This document shows, one piece after another, positions 9,309-18,268 of a stretch of 64,000 nucleotides of DNA (its first letter is position 1; each line of letters opens with the position of its first letter). The stretch comes from an uncultured Candidatus Melainabacteria bacterium (GTDB lineage Bacteria; Cyanobacteriota; Vampirovibrionia; Gastranaerophilales; Gastranaerophilaceae). Under the pieces are notes generated by a model, which was not told where the DNA came from, did no database searches, and was given only the letters and a program-made list of their open reading frames with translations. Position numbers and translations under genes: made by a program. The stretch covers positions 124,001 to 188,000 of the forward strand of contig CATKZI010000003.1 in the NCBI GenBank assembly GCA_949841365.1, read 5' to 3'.

Positions 9309-9899
9309 CTACTTAACAATATCTCTGGAAACAACTTTATCAATCATACCGTATTCTAAAGCTTCTTGCGGAGTCATGATATAGTCACGATCTGTGTCTT
9401 TTTCAATTTTCTTGATAGACTGACCTGTATTTGAAGCCAAAATTTCATTCAATGATTTTTTAATTCTTATAATTTCAGCAGCTTGGATTTCAATATCAGT
9501 AGCCTGACCTTGAGCACCGCCTAAAGGTTGGTGAATTAAAACTCTTGAATGAGGTAATGCCAATCTTTTACCTTTTGTACCTGAAGATAACAAGAATGCA
9601 CCCATAGAAGCAGCCTGTCCTAAACAAATTGTAGAAACATCAGCTCTGATATGCTGCATTGTGTCATAAATTGCGAAGCCTGCTGTAACAGAACCGCCGG
9701 GGCTGTTAATATATAACATAATATCCTTTTCAGGATTTTCACTGTCTAACAATAATAATTGTGCAACAACAAGATTAGCAACCATATCATCAATAGGTGT
9801 TCCCAAGAAAATAATTCTCTCTCTCAACAATCTTGAGAAAATATCAAAAGAACGTTCACCTCTGCTTGATTGTTCTACTACTACCGGTACAAAGCTCAT
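9309..9899 (-). CDS. clpP: ATP-dependent Clp protease proteolytic subunit ClpP
   Basis: 196 residues from ATG 9899 ([19 protein letters not shown]), which has AAAGGG about 9 nt upstream; an in-frame ATG 11 codons earlier adds a basic tail not seen in the family. The catalytic Ser is in GQAASMGAF, His in [12 protein letters not shown] and Asp in [10 protein letters not shown]. It assembles into a tetradecameric barrel with ClpX docked on top. Co-directional with tig upstream and clpX downstream. Confidence 0.97.
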   Translation of the reverse strand: MSFVPVVVEQSSRGERSFDIFSRLLRERIIFLGTPIDDMVANLVVAQLLLLDSENPEKDIMLYINSPGGSVTAGFAIYDTMQHIRADVSTICLGQAASMGAFLLSSGTKGKRLALPHSRVLIHQPLGGAQGQATDIEIQAAEIIRIKKSLNEILASNTGQSIKKIEKDTDRDYIMTPQEALEYGMIDKVVSRDIVK

Positions 9900-9999
9900 C
9901 TTTTTTACCCTTTCTTTATTACAATTTATCACTCTATTATATTTTAATCAAATATGTGCCGTTGTAAATACGGCACATATATTAGATTTAAAAATTTAT

Positions 10000-11292
10000 T
10001 TATTTTACAACAACTTTATTGTTTTGCATCAAGAAATCACGAACTTTATCGTTCATAGCCTGCTGGGAAATTGATGCAATGATTTCAGGATTTTGACCTA
10101 ACTGTTTAACAAGTTCTTGTGGTTTTAAACCGTAAGCCATACCTAACTGGCCGAACTTTTGTTCTAAATCTTTTTGTTCAAGTTTAATATTTTCTTCTTT
10201 TGCAATTTTGTCAATTACAAGAGAATTTTTAATTCTTACAAGAGCATCTTCTGTTAAGTTTTTCAACAATTCATCTTCGCCCTGTGCTTTTACGATGTTA
10301 TCCCAATCAATACCTTGAGCAGCAAGTCTTTGTTTGTATTCAGCTTTCAAAGAAGCTGCTTCTCTGTCAATCATAGATTGCGGAATATCAACTTTTGCAG
10401 CATCAATTACAGTTTTGAAAACTTCATTTTCAGAATTTTGTTTATTAGTTCTTTCTCTCTGGTCTTCCAAATATTTTTGGATATCAGCTTTCAAATCATC
10501 AACTGTTTTGAAGTTACCTACTTTTTGTGCGAATTCATCGTTTAATTCAGGTAATTTCTTTTCTTTAATTTCGTTGATTTTAATTTTGAAAGTTGCAGGC
10601 TGTCCCTGTAATTTTTCATCGTGATATTTTTCAGGGAAAGTTACTTTGATTTCAAATTCTTCGTTAAGGTTTTTGCCGACAATTTGTTCTGCAAAACCGG
10701 GGATGAAGTTTGAGTTACCCAAATTCAACGGATAATTTTTAGCTTCTCCGCCCTGGATTTTTTCACCGTTGCAATAGCCGTCAAAATCAATTACTGCAAC
10801 ATCAGTATCTTTAGTAGGTCTGTCGATAACAGTTTCCATAGTAGAATGTTGGTCTAATAATCTGTCTAATTGTTTTTGTAAAGCATCAGCTTCAACAGGA
10901 GTATCTTTAACTTCAACAGTTAAATCTTTATATTGTCCTAAAATTACTTCAGGTCTTAATTCTGCTTTAGCTGTAACAGTTAAATCTTCACCGATATTAA
11001 AGTTATAATTTGTAACATACGGTTGAGCAATGATATCAAGTTTGTTATCAGCAACTGCTTGATTAATAGCTCTCGGCATCAAGTTTTCGATAGCTTCCTG
11101 TTTAATTCTTTCAGTGCCGACATGTCTTTCAACAACAGCACGAGGAGCTTTACCTTTTCTGAAGCCGTCAATATTTACGTATTGAGAAATTCTTCTTACT
11201 GCATTGTTATAAGCATCAACAGCATCTTTTGCAGGAATTGTAATATCCAATTTAACTACATTTTCTTTTTCTTTTTCTAAAGTTACTTTCAT
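10000..11292 (-). CDS. tig: Trigger factor chaperone / peptidyl-prolyl isomerase
   Basis: 430 residues. The ribosome-binding domain is N-terminal, with the signature region GFRKGKAPRAVVERHVG (about 43-59). The FKBP-type PPIase domain (about 155-245) includes IQGGEAKNYPLNLGNSNFIP. The C-terminal helical arms are intact. Binds nascent chains at the exit tunnel. First gene of the tig-clpP-clpX set; AAGGAT precedes the ATG. Confidence 0.96.
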   Translation of the reverse strand: MKVTLEKEKENVVKLDITIPAKDAVDAYNNAVRRISQYVNIDGFRKGKAPRAVVERHVGTERIKQEAIENLMPRAINQAVADNKLDIIAQPYVTNYNFNIGEDLTVTAKAELRPEVILGQYKDLTVEVKDTPVEADALQKQLDRLLDQHSTMETVIDRPTKDTDVAVIDFDGYCNGEKIQGGEAKNYPLNLGNSNFIPGFAEQIVGKNLNEEFEIKVTFPEKYHDEKLQGQPATFKIKINEIKEKKLPELNDEFAQKVGNFKTVDDLKADIQKYLEDQRERTNKQNSENEVFKTVIDAAKVDIPQSMIDREAASLKAEYKQRLAAQGIDWDNIVKAQGEDELLKNLTEDALVRIKNSLVIDKIAKEENIKLEQKDLEQKFGQLGMAYGLKPQELVKQLGQNPEIIASISQQAMNDKVRDFLMQNNKVVVK

Positions 11293-11328
11293 CTTTTTAT
11301 CCTTATATTAATAATACTATTTGCCTTA

Positions 11329-11356
11329 ATCATACCGCAAAAAAGAATTTGTGCAA
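11329..11356 (-). promoter_or_regulatory. Promoter of tig-clpP-clpX
   Basis: On the minus strand, TTGCAC (11356-11351), a 16-nt spacer and TATGAT (11334-11329), about 37 nt upstream of the tig ATG. It is back to back with the promoter of the divergent acyltransferase gene. Confidence 0.6.
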
Positions 11357-11374
11357 GTTGTAAAAAGCTTTTTA

Positions 11375-11389
11375 TGGTATAATCAGAGC
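11375..11389 (+). promoter_or_regulatory. Leaderless extended -10 promoter
   Basis: TGG-TATAAT (hexamer 11378-11383) ends 6 nt before the ATG at 11390, so the transcript should begin at the start codon itself. There is no Shine-Dalgarno. Confidence 0.7.
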
Positions 11390-12064
11390 ATGGTTAGATT
11401 GATTAATGGTAAAAATATACATCACGTAGCAAATTTAGCATACGGGATTATGCACATTCAGGAATTTTTTACACATATTAAAGGTTACAACGAACCTGCG
11501 GAAAAGTCTTGTATTTATGCTATGTGGCACAAAAATCAATTTTTGGTTTACGGCATTAAAGATAAAGCTCACTTAAGCATTCAAGTAAGCACATCACTTG
11601 ACGGCGAAATCATTGCAAGCGTAATTGAAAAAATGGGATTTAAAGTTGTAAGAGGTTCTGCCGAAAGACGCGGTGCTGTTACATCTACAATGCAGATGAT
11701 AACAAGACTCAATGAAGGTGAAAGTGTCGGAATTATGGTGGACGGTCCGAGAGGCCCTTTACACAAGGTTAAAAACGGAGTAATTAAACTTGCTCAAAAA
11801 ACAGGTAAACCGATTATTCCAGTTCACTGGTACTGTCCGCAATTTAACTTTATCACACTTCCGTCCTGGGATAAAATGAAAACACCGCTCGGCGATTGCA
11901 AAATCTTAAACTTATACGGTAATCCTATTTATGTAAAAGAGGATGCATCGGATGAAGAAATCGCACTTGCTAAAGACAATATAAAAAACCAGCTTTTTGA
12001 ATTGGAAGCAAAAGCGCCCGAACTATACAAAGAGGCAGTTAAAAACAAATTATGGAAAAAATAA
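11390..12064 (+). CDS. DUF374 / lysophospholipid acyltransferase-like protein
   Basis: 224 residues. YAMWHKNQFLV (about 32-42) matches the H-x-x-x-x acceptor region seen in place of HX4D in DUF374 proteins. STSLDGEIIASVIEKMGF and MVDGPRGPLHKVKNG (glycerol-phosphate-binding-like DGPRGP) are characteristic, followed by TGKPIIPVHW. Such proteins are thought to acylate a lipid A or lysophospholipid precursor at the inner membrane. Start set at ATG 11390 because an upstream in-frame GTG (11351) precedes the -10 box. First gene of a tight run with the nitrilase (13-bp overlap) and PBP4-type peptidase. Confidence 0.8.
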   Translation: MVRLINGKNIHHVANLAYGIMHIQEFFTHIKGYNEPAEKSCIYAMWHKNQFLVYGIKDKAHLSIQVSTSLDGEIIASVIEKMGFKVVRGSAERRGAVTSTMQMITRLNEGESVGIMVDGPRGPLHKVKNGVIKLAQKTGKPIIPVHWYCPQFNFITLPSWDKMKTPLGDCKILNLYGNPIYVKEDASDEEIALAKDNIKNQLFELEAKAPELYKEAVKNKLWKK

Positions 12065-12876
12065 ATATAAATGCCGTTCAAATGAACGCAAGGATTGGGG
12101 ATAAAAAATCAAATTTTAAAAAAGTTAAAATGCTTATCGACAGAGATGTAGATAATGCAGATATTATTGTTCTGCCGGAAGTTTGGACATGCGGCTGGGC
12201 ACCTAAAATTTTTAGAGAAAGCGCAGAAAATTTACAAAATAGCGAAACAATTAAATTTTTATCAAATTTGGCAAAAGAACATAATTCATGGGTTATCGGC
12301 GGAAGCTTTATAACTAAAGATGGAGAACATTTTTATAATACCTGCCCTGTTTTAAACAGAAAAGGTGAACTTGTTACAACATATTCAAAAAATCACCTTT
12401 TCTCATACTACGGATGTGATGAAGGAAAATTTGTCGAAGTCGGTAAAAACCCTGTTATGGTAAATATTGAAGGTGTAAAAGTCGGTTTAACAATATGTTA
12501 CGATATACGCTTTCCGGAGATTTATCGAGCATACAGAAAAGCAGGCGCAGATTTGTTTGTGAATTGTGCAGCCTGGGGACTTAAAAAACCTATTCCATGG
12601 GAATGCATGACACGCTCTCGCGCGGTTGAAAACCAGACTTATATGATTGCACTCACTCAATCGGGGTATATTGAAAATGATGAATGGAATATCGGTCATT
12701 CAAGAATTATTGACTATAAGGGCGAAACAATCTCTGAAATTAAAGACCAAAATGAAGGCGCAATGTGTGCAGTTTTGGATTTCGCTCCAATGTATGAATT
12801 CAGGGATAAATGTAAGTGTATCAATGATATTAGGGAAAACTACGAGGTAGTATATGAAGAAAATATTTTTGCTTAG
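12052..12876 (+). CDS. Carbon-nitrogen hydrolase (nitrilase superfamily, omega-amidase-like)
   Basis: 274 residues with the complete Glu-Lys-Cys triad: VLPEVWTCGW (about 43), YSKNHLFSYYG (about 112) and LTICYDIRFPEIYR (about 150). DIRFPEIYR plus the aromatic WTCGW resembles the omega-amidase (YafV/Nit2) branch, which hydrolyses alpha-ketoglutaramate or ketosuccinamate; substrate is inferred. Overlaps its upstream neighbour by 13 bp and the downstream peptidase by 23 bp, so it is translated from a polycistronic mRNA. Confidence 0.88.
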   Translation: MEKININAVQMNARIGDKKSNFKKVKMLIDRDVDNADIIVLPEVWTCGWAPKIFRESAENLQNSETIKFLSNLAKEHNSWVIGGSFITKDGEHFYNTCPVLNRKGELVTTYSKNHLFSYYGCDEGKFVEVGKNPVMVNIEGVKVGLTICYDIRFPEIYRAYRKAGADLFVNCAAWGLKKPIPWECMTRSRAVENQTYMIALTQSGYIENDEWNIGHSRIIDYKGETISEIKDQNEGAMCAVLDFAPMYEFRDKCKCINDIRENYEVVYEENIFA

Positions 12877-14188
12877 TTTAATGTTGCTTTTCGCACAGCA
12901 AGTTTTTGCAGGAGCAATTGACAAAACAATATCAAATTCAGGGATTAATAAAGGAGCAGTTGCCGTTTCGGTTAAAGAGGCAAATACGGGCAAGACTGTA
13001 TACAGCCTTAATGAAACAAAACCGTCAGTTCCCGCATCTACTTTAAAAATGGTAACACTAAGCGCATCTTTAGATACACTCGGCAAAGATTACAAATTTT
13101 CAACCAAATTGTATAAAAACACAAACAATGAACTATACTTAAAACTCGGTGCTGACCCGTTTTTGACATCAGCAAATCTTAATCAGCTGTTCAACACAGC
13201 AAAAAATAAAAATATTTTAGAACCAAAAAACTTCTTTGTTGATGATTATATTTTTGACAGCGTAGAATGGGGCGAAGGTTGGCAGTGGGATGACGATTTG
13301 AACCCTCTGATGCCTAAATACAGTTCATATAATATTGACAAAAACCTTCTAAGTATAGTAATTGCGCCGACAACACAAGGCGCACCTGCAAATATTTATA
13401 CAACAAAATTCTACCCGACAACATTTATGAATTTGGTTACAACAGGCAATTTCAATAATATTACATTGAGCAGAGCGAACAATATTTCACCTGATATGCT
13501 TACAGTTGAAGGTACAATTAAAAATCAACTGACAAAACAAGTCCCAATAAACAATTTAAAAAGATATTTTATCCTTAGATGCGAAGATGCAATAAGAAAT
13601 GCAAAAATCGAATACTACAACAACATAATTCAGAAAAAAACTCCCGCATCAAATATTTATCTTGTTGATGAGATTACTCACCCGATAAGCAATGCAGTTA
13701 ATGAAATTTTAAAAAACAGCAATAACATGATTGCAGAAACAGTTTTTAAACTCGCGGGAGCAAAATTTGTAAATAATACAGGTTCTTTTGCAAATTCTCA
13801 AAAAATGCTTAATGCATATTTTGATAAAATAGGACTAAATTACAGCGATATAAGAATTGTAGACGGAAGCGGCATATCAAAAAACAATATGATAACAGCT
13901 GATTTTATGACAGAATTTCTTGTAAAAATGTCAAATTCCGAGGATTTTAAAAATTCACTGCCGACAGCAGGTGAAGGAACTTTAACCAATAGAATGCTTT
14001 ATTTTAAAGATAATATTCGTGCCAAAACGGGTACGCACTGCACAGAAAGTGCAATTGCAGGCTATATAACAGCAAGAAGCGGAAAAACTTATGCTTTTGA
14101 CATTATGATTAATGACCCAAAAAGCAAAAACGGAGAGAAAAAATCACTGGAAGAATATATCATAAGAGATATTTATACCAAATTTTAA
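12854..14188 (+). CDS. dacB: D-Ala-D-Ala carboxypeptidase/endopeptidase, PBP4 (S13) family
   Basis: 444 residues with a Sec signal peptide (MKKIFLLSLMLLFAQQVFAGA, cut near residue 19). The three penicillin-binding motifs are present: SxxK in PASTLKMVT (about 60-63), SxN in VDGSGISKNN (about 337) and KTG in RAKTGTHCTES (about 395). Acts on peptidoglycan cross-links in the periplasm. Slightly short for S13 enzymes, so the inserted domains are probably trimmed. Last gene of the run starting at 11390. Confidence 0.92.
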   Translation: MKKIFLLSLMLLFAQQVFAGAIDKTISNSGINKGAVAVSVKEANTGKTVYSLNETKPSVPASTLKMVTLSASLDTLGKDYKFSTKLYKNTNNELYLKLGADPFLTSANLNQLFNTAKNKNILEPKNFFVDDYIFDSVEWGEGWQWDDDLNPLMPKYSSYNIDKNLLSIVIAPTTQGAPANIYTTKFYPTTFMNLVTTGNFNNITLSRANNISPDMLTVEGTIKNQLTKQVPINNLKRYFILRCEDAIRNAKIEYYNNIIQKKTPASNIYLVDEITHPISNAVNEILKNSNNMIAETVFKLAGAKFVNNTGSFANSQKMLNAYFDKIGLNYSDIRIVDGSGISKNNMITADFMTEFLVKMSNSEDFKNSLPTAGEGTLTNRMLYFKDNIRAKTGTHCTESAIAGYITARSGKTYAFDIMINDPKSKNGEKKSLEEYIIRDIYTKF

Positions 14189-14223
14189 CAAGTCTTAATA
14201 ATTAGAACAAGATAGGGAATTGT

Positions 14224-14237
14224 GCTATATTTGAATT
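14224..14237 (+). promoter_or_regulatory. Leaderless extended -10 promoter
   Basis: TGC-TATATT (hexamer 14226-14231) ends 6 nt before the glycosyltransferase ATG; no Shine-Dalgarno in the gap. Confidence 0.65.
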
Positions 14238-15110
14238 ATGGAAGAACCTTTAATAACAGTAATTACACCAACGGATAACCTGCTTCAGAATAACAATGCG
14301 GATGCTTTTAATCTGCTTGTCCAGCTTCTTGATATGCAAACTTATCCGAATATTGAACATATTATTATTGATAACGGTTCAACCGACGGCACTATTGAAT
14401 TTCTAAAAGATTACAAAAATCAAGGCTATTTAACTTTTTTTTCTGAAAGAGACACGGGCAAATTTAACGCTTATAACAAGGGGATAATGCATGCCAAAGG
14501 TAAATACATAACCTTTTTGAGCTGTGACGATTTTATCCATGACATAACCTCAATTTACGATATCGTAAATCTTATGGAAGCCAACAATGCGGATTTCACA
14601 TTCGCACCTGCATATTGCAGACACCCTGAAGGTTTTGTTTTCTTGTTTGCTCCTGCTATGCATTCGGCTTTTCAGGTTATGCCGTGTGCAAGACAGGCAA
14701 TGTTTTTCAAAAAATCCATGCTTGACAGAGAGAACTACTTTGATGAAAGATTTAAACTTCTTGCCGACTTTGATTTAATAATCAGAATAATTATGAAAGG
14801 TTACACACCCGCATATTTTGACACAACCTATGTAACCTATAAACTCGGCGAAAAAGTTGCACAAAACGAAGACAGAGCAGAAAAAGAGATTAAAGCAATT
14901 TATAACAAAAATTACAGAACGCTTTATCCGCTAAATGAAACTGTTCTTGACAGAATGGCAAAATTCTCGGAATTCCCGAAAGAACTTTTGGACAGACTTG
15001 CCAAATATTTTCCTGAGGATGACAGAGAATTATTCTACGAAAGATGCGAACAAATGCATCAAATAAGAGTAAACGCACACAATAATGCAAAACAACAAAA
15101 TAAGGAATAG
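14238..15110 (+). CDS. Family 2 glycosyltransferase
   Basis: 290 residues. GT-A fold: N-terminal LITVITPTDN, nucleotide site IIIDNGSTDGT (about 49-59), then SERDTGKFNAYNKGI and the DxD-like SCDDFI (about 97), with LLADFDLIIRI as the acceptor-side loop. Probably transfers a sugar from UDP- or GDP-sugar onto a surface glycan. Its own leaderless promoter starts a run continuing into a Gfo/Idh oxidoreductase (4 bp later) and a CDP-alcohol transferase, which suggests an envelope glycan or glycolipid pathway. Confidence 0.88.
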   Translation: MEEPLITVITPTDNLLQNNNADAFNLLVQLLDMQTYPNIEHIIIDNGSTDGTIEFLKDYKNQGYLTFFSERDTGKFNAYNKGIMHAKGKYITFLSCDDFIHDITSIYDIVNLMEANNADFTFAPAYCRHPEGFVFLFAPAMHSAFQVMPCARQAMFFKKSMLDRENYFDERFKLLADFDLIIRIIMKGYTPAYFDTTYVTYKLGEKVAQNEDRAEKEIKAIYNKNYRTLYPLNETVLDRMAKFSEFPKELLDRLAKYFPEDDRELFYERCEQMHQIRVNAHNNAKQQNKE

Positions 15111-15114
15111 GAAT

Positions 15115-16125
15115 ATGACAGAACAAAAAGTAGCAGTAATAGGATGCGGAGTTTGGGGAAGAAATATTGTCCGCAACTTTTATAATCTTAATGTACTTGA
15201 AATCGTCTGCGATTTGGACGAAAGCAACCTTCAAAAGGTTACAGAACAATACCGGGGCGTTAAGGTTACAAAAGATTTCCATGACATTATCAATAACAAA
15301 GAAATCACAGGCGTTTGCGTAGTAACCCCGAGCCACACTCACTACAAAATGGTTAAAGCAATGCTTGAAGCAGGTAAAAATGTTTATGTTGAAAAACCGA
15401 TTTCAACCGTTGCAGACGAAGCAAGAGATTTATCAAAACTTGCACATGATAAAGGGTTAGTACTTATGGTAGGACACCTTCTGCTTTATCACCCTGCCGT
15501 TAACAGACTTAAAATGTTAATTGAAGAAGGCGTTTTGGGTGATATCGTTTATGCACAAAGCGACAGATTGAACGTTAATTACTTTAAAAACGACAGAAGC
15601 GTTATGTGGGATTTAGCACCGCATGATGTATCTATGATGAGTTATGTAACAGGCAAAGATCCTGTTTCTGTAATTTCAGCAATAGGATGTTCTTCAGAAC
15701 AAAATGATATTATGGATATTACTCATATCGGAATTCAGTTTCAAGACGGTATGATAGGACAAATTTCAGACAGTTGGATTACGCCGAGAAAACATGTTCA
15801 ATTACTTGTCAGAGGTACAAAAGCTACTGCAATTTTGGATGATACCGTAGCTGAAGATAAACTCGTAATTTATGACAACTTCAAGAAAGATACCTTGCAA
15901 AATATTACGCTTGATTACCTTGAAATTGAACCGCTTAAACTTGAATGTCAGCATTTTATAAGCTGTTGTTCAACAGGTTCAAAAGCACGTTCAGATGGCG
16001 ACAACGGTTTTATGGTAACACAAATTTTGGAAGAAGCCGAAAAATTAATGCTCGGCGATAAAGTAAAAGAATTGGATAAAGTTGACTTTGCATTGTCCAG
16101 AACTAAGAAAGAGGCTATCAAATGA
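15115..16125 (+). CDS. Gfo/Idh/MocA family sugar oxidoreductase
   Basis: 336 residues. Rossmann NAD-binding site VAVIGCGVWGRNIVRNF (residues 5-21), the EKPISTVADEA motif with its catalytic Lys (about 95-105) and a C-terminal alpha/beta domain with DLAPHDVSMM (His about 183). Members with GHLLLYHPAV and PHD are often UDP-sugar 3-dehydrogenases of surface polysaccharide pathways. ATG 15115 is chosen because AAGGAATAGGAAT precedes it; an earlier in-frame start overlaps the glycosyltransferase and has no ribosome site. Confidence 0.87.
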   Translation: MTEQKVAVIGCGVWGRNIVRNFYNLNVLEIVCDLDESNLQKVTEQYRGVKVTKDFHDIINNKEITGVCVVTPSHTHYKMVKAMLEAGKNVYVEKPISTVADEARDLSKLAHDKGLVLMVGHLLLYHPAVNRLKMLIEEGVLGDIVYAQSDRLNVNYFKNDRSVMWDLAPHDVSMMSYVTGKDPVSVISAIGCSSEQNDIMDITHIGIQFQDGMIGQISDSWITPRKHVQLLVRGTKATAILDDTVAEDKLVIYDNFKKDTLQNITLDYLEIEPLKLECQHFISCCSTGSKARSDGDNGFMVTQILEEAEKLMLGDKVKELDKVDFALSRTKKEAIK

Positions 16126-16736
16126 ATATAAAAGATAATTTAGCAAATATCGTATCAGTAGCAAGAATTTTTGTGGCTTATGTTGCAATCGGGCTTTTGT
16201 TCGTACATACAACCTGGGCTTATGTATTAGCTTTCTTTTTAACAGCAATTGCTTTTGCAATGGACGGTTTGGACGGATATATTGCAAGAAAATTCAACCA
16301 ATCATCAGAATGGGGTTCGGTGCTTGATATTTTGGGCGACAGAATTGTCGAAGTTTCTTACTGGACAGTTTTTGCAGTATTGGGCTGGATTAATATTATT
16401 TTCCCGCTTATCTGCGTTGCAAGAGCTTTTACAACAGACGGTATCAGAAGCGTTGCCTTATCAAAAGGTATGACAGCATTCGGAGATAAATCTATGCAGT
16501 CTACAGCTTGGGGCAAATTTATCTGCGCTTCAAGATTTATGAGAATAAGCTATGCAGTTGCAAAAGTTATGGCATTTATGCTTTTGATTGTAGTGTTCAC
16601 TCCCGGAATGGAAGTTTGGTCAGGAACACCTTTACTTCATACAATCACAATGATACTTGCATGGATTGCAATTATATTTTGTGTTGTCAGAGCAATTCCT
16701 GTTGTTGCAGAAAGCGGTAAGTTGTTCAATGATTAA
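16122..16736 (+). CDS. CDP-alcohol phosphatidyltransferase (PgsA-like)
   Basis: 204 residues with about five membrane helices. The diagnostic motif DG-x2-AR-x8-G-x3-D-x3-D is present from residue 47 as DGLDGYIARKFNQSSEWG and then VLDILGD. The product is probably phosphatidylglycerophosphate or a related phosphodiester lipid at the inner membrane; alcohol substrate not readable. ATGA overlap with the upstream oxidoreductase and 8-bp overlap with trmL show one mRNA. Confidence 0.87.
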   Translation: MNIKDNLANIVSVARIFVAYVAIGLLFVHTTWAYVLAFFLTAIAFAMDGLDGYIARKFNQSSEWGSVLDILGDRIVEVSYWTVFAVLGWINIIFPLICVARAFTTDGIRSVALSKGMTAFGDKSMQSTAWGKFICASRFMRISYAVAKVMAFMLLIVVFTPGMEVWSGTPLLHTITMILAWIAIIFCVVRAIPVVAESGKLFND

Positions 16737-17172
16737 TATTGTTTTATACGAGCCTGAAATACCTCAAAATACCGGAAATATTGCAAGACTTTGCGCTTGT
16801 ACCGGTGCGAGTTTATATCTTGTCGGTAAACTCGGATTTTCATTGTCGGATAAATACACCAAACGCGCAGGATTAGACTATTGGGACAGTGTAGACTTAC
16901 ACAAAATTGACACAATGGATGAATTGTTAGATGCACACAAAGGTGCTAACTTTTATTATCTGACAACAAAAACCGATAAATTGTATACGGATATAAAATT
17001 CAAAGACGGAGATTTTATTGTTTTCGGACCTGAAACAAGAGGCTTGCCCGAAAAATACGTTAAAGATAAAAACGCATTGACAATTCCGATGAGAGAGGGA
17101 CAAAGAAGCCTAAATCTTTCAAATTCCGTAGCAATTGTTGCATACGAGGCTATCAGACAAAATGGACTTTAA
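16729..17172 (+). CDS. trmL: tRNA (cytidine/uridine-34-2'-O)-methyltransferase TrmL
   Basis: 147 residues, the small single-domain SPOUT enzyme. NIVLYEPEIPQNTGNIARLC at the N-terminus, FGPETRGLPEKY (about 98) and the knot PMREGQRSLNLSNSVAIVAYEA at the C-terminus are diagnostic. Methylates the wobble base of tRNA-Leu in characterised species. ATG 16729 overlaps the end of the upstream gene by 8 bp; an earlier in-frame start would lie deep inside it. Confidence 0.94.
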   Translation: MINIVLYEPEIPQNTGNIARLCACTGASLYLVGKLGFSLSDKYTKRAGLDYWDSVDLHKIDTMDELLDAHKGANFYYLTTKTDKLYTDIKFKDGDFIVFGPETRGLPEKYVKDKNALTIPMREGQRSLNLSNSVAIVAYEAIRQNGL

Positions 17173-17947
17173 ACTTCCGGCAAGAGACGAAAATTCAAAC
17201 AAAGGCACATTTGGCAAAATTTTGAACATATCAGGTTCAAAATACATGTGGGGAGCAGGTTTGCTTTCATCATTATCTGCACTGAAAATCGGGGCGGGCT
17301 ATGTGGTTCTTGCCAGTGAAGAGGAAGTTTTAAAACACATAAATGCTCCGGAAATTGTTCTGGCACCACTATCAAAAATTTCAGAGCTTGATGCTTCGGT
17401 TTTGCTTATCGGATGCGGACTGTCAACATTGCGCAAAGGGATTTTTGAAACAGCAATTTCGCGGAATATTCCAAAGGTCATTGATGCTGACGGTTTAAAT
17501 ATTCTGGCGCATACTGATATAAAGCTTGATAAAAATTCAATTCTTACCCCTCACCCCAAAGAAGCCTCAAGGTTATTAAACTGTACACTTGATGAAGTTT
17601 TGGATAATATGGAAGATTCTGTCAGAAAAATCTGCGAAAAATATAATTGTATTACCGTTTTAAAATCACACAGAACAATTGTTACAGACGGCGAAAAAAT
17701 TTATTATAATACAACAGGAAACTCTGCACTTGCAAAAGCAGGAAGCGGAGATGTTTTGGCGGGAATGATTGCGGGATTATTGGCACAAGGTTCAACACCT
17801 TATGAAGCAAGCTGTTTGGGAGTACATTTACATGGGCTTGCGGGCGATTTGGCAAAAAATGACCTGACTGCTTACGGGGTCTTAGCCTCCGACACAATCA
17901 GGTACATTCCTTATGCTGTAAAAAAAATTTTAACCGAAGAAGTCTAA
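17162..17947 (+). CDS. nnrD: ADP/ATP-dependent NAD(P)H-hydrate dehydratase (C-terminal YjeF domain)
   Basis: 261 residues of the ribokinase-like repair enzyme that removes water from damaged NAD(P)HX. Visible motifs: GKILNISGSKYMWGAGLLSS near the N-terminus, TPHPKEASRLL (about 128) and NSALAKAGSGDVLAGMIAGL (about 186) with the catalytic GSGD. The NnrE epimerase domain, often fused, is absent. Overlaps trmL by 11 bp and its 3' end overlaps the small minus-strand gene by 18 bp. Confidence 0.92.
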   Translation: MDFKLPARDENSNKGTFGKILNISGSKYMWGAGLLSSLSALKIGAGYVVLASEEEVLKHINAPEIVLAPLSKISELDASVLLIGCGLSTLRKGIFETAISRNIPKVIDADGLNILAHTDIKLDKNSILTPHPKEASRLLNCTLDEVLDNMEDSVRKICEKYNCITVLKSHRTIVTDGEKIYYNTTGNSALAKAGSGDVLAGMIAGLLAQGSTPYEASCLGVHLHGLAGDLAKNDLTAYGVLASDTIRYIPYAVKKILTEEV

Positions 17948-18172
17948 ACCTGTTCGATTTACAACATTCTCACTTACTACATTTTTTACATTAGTAGATG
18001 CAAACGGGCTTGTATATAATGATTCTACAGATGCTTTAGGTGCTTCTTCAAATACTCTTGGTATAACTTCTTCAATATATGTTGATGCCTTTATGACTTG
18101 TTGTTCGACCGGTCTTGCTACCTTTTGAGTTAACATTGTTTCTCTGCCTGTGAATGATACTTTATTAATCAT
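17930..18172 (-). CDS. Small protein with N-terminal VSFTG tag, unknown function
   Basis: 80 residues from ATG 18172 (MINKVSFTGRETML), which has AAAGGAG upstream; a longer reading from 18217 would cover the promoter and ribosome site. No homologue recognised; no signal peptide or membrane segment. The tag VSFTGRET resembles NFNGQET in the nucleotidase-like protein (51946) and VSFSG in the kinase-like protein (27950). Expressed from copy 2 of the shared promoter box. Low-complexity, probably disordered, with several VEESL-type helices. Confidence 0.6.
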   Translation of the reverse strand: MINKVSFTGRETMLTQKVARPVEQQVIKASTYIEEVIPRVFEEAPKASVESLYTSPFASTNVKNVVSENVVNRTGLDFFG

Positions 18173-18205
18173 TTTTTCTCCTTTTTGTTTTGGGGTAACA
18201 AAAAC

Positions 18206-18232
18206 ATTAAAACTCATAAAAATATTTTTTGT
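18206..18232 (-). promoter_or_regulatory. Shared effector-type promoter box, copy 2
   Basis: Minus strand ACAAAAAATATTTTTATGAG then T and TTTAAT (18211-18206); box to hexamer distance is again 21 nt. The gene's ATG is about 34 nt further on with its own Shine-Dalgarno, so this mRNA is leadered. Confidence 0.6.
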
Positions 18233-18268
18233 TTGTTTCTAATTCTAAAATTTACAATAATTCATATA

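Noticed and set aside
15085-15114. Earlier in-frame start for the Gfo/Idh oxidoreductase
   Set aside because: Would place a basic ten-residue extension before the Rossmann fold and overlap the glycosyltransferase; ATG 15115 has a good ribosome site.
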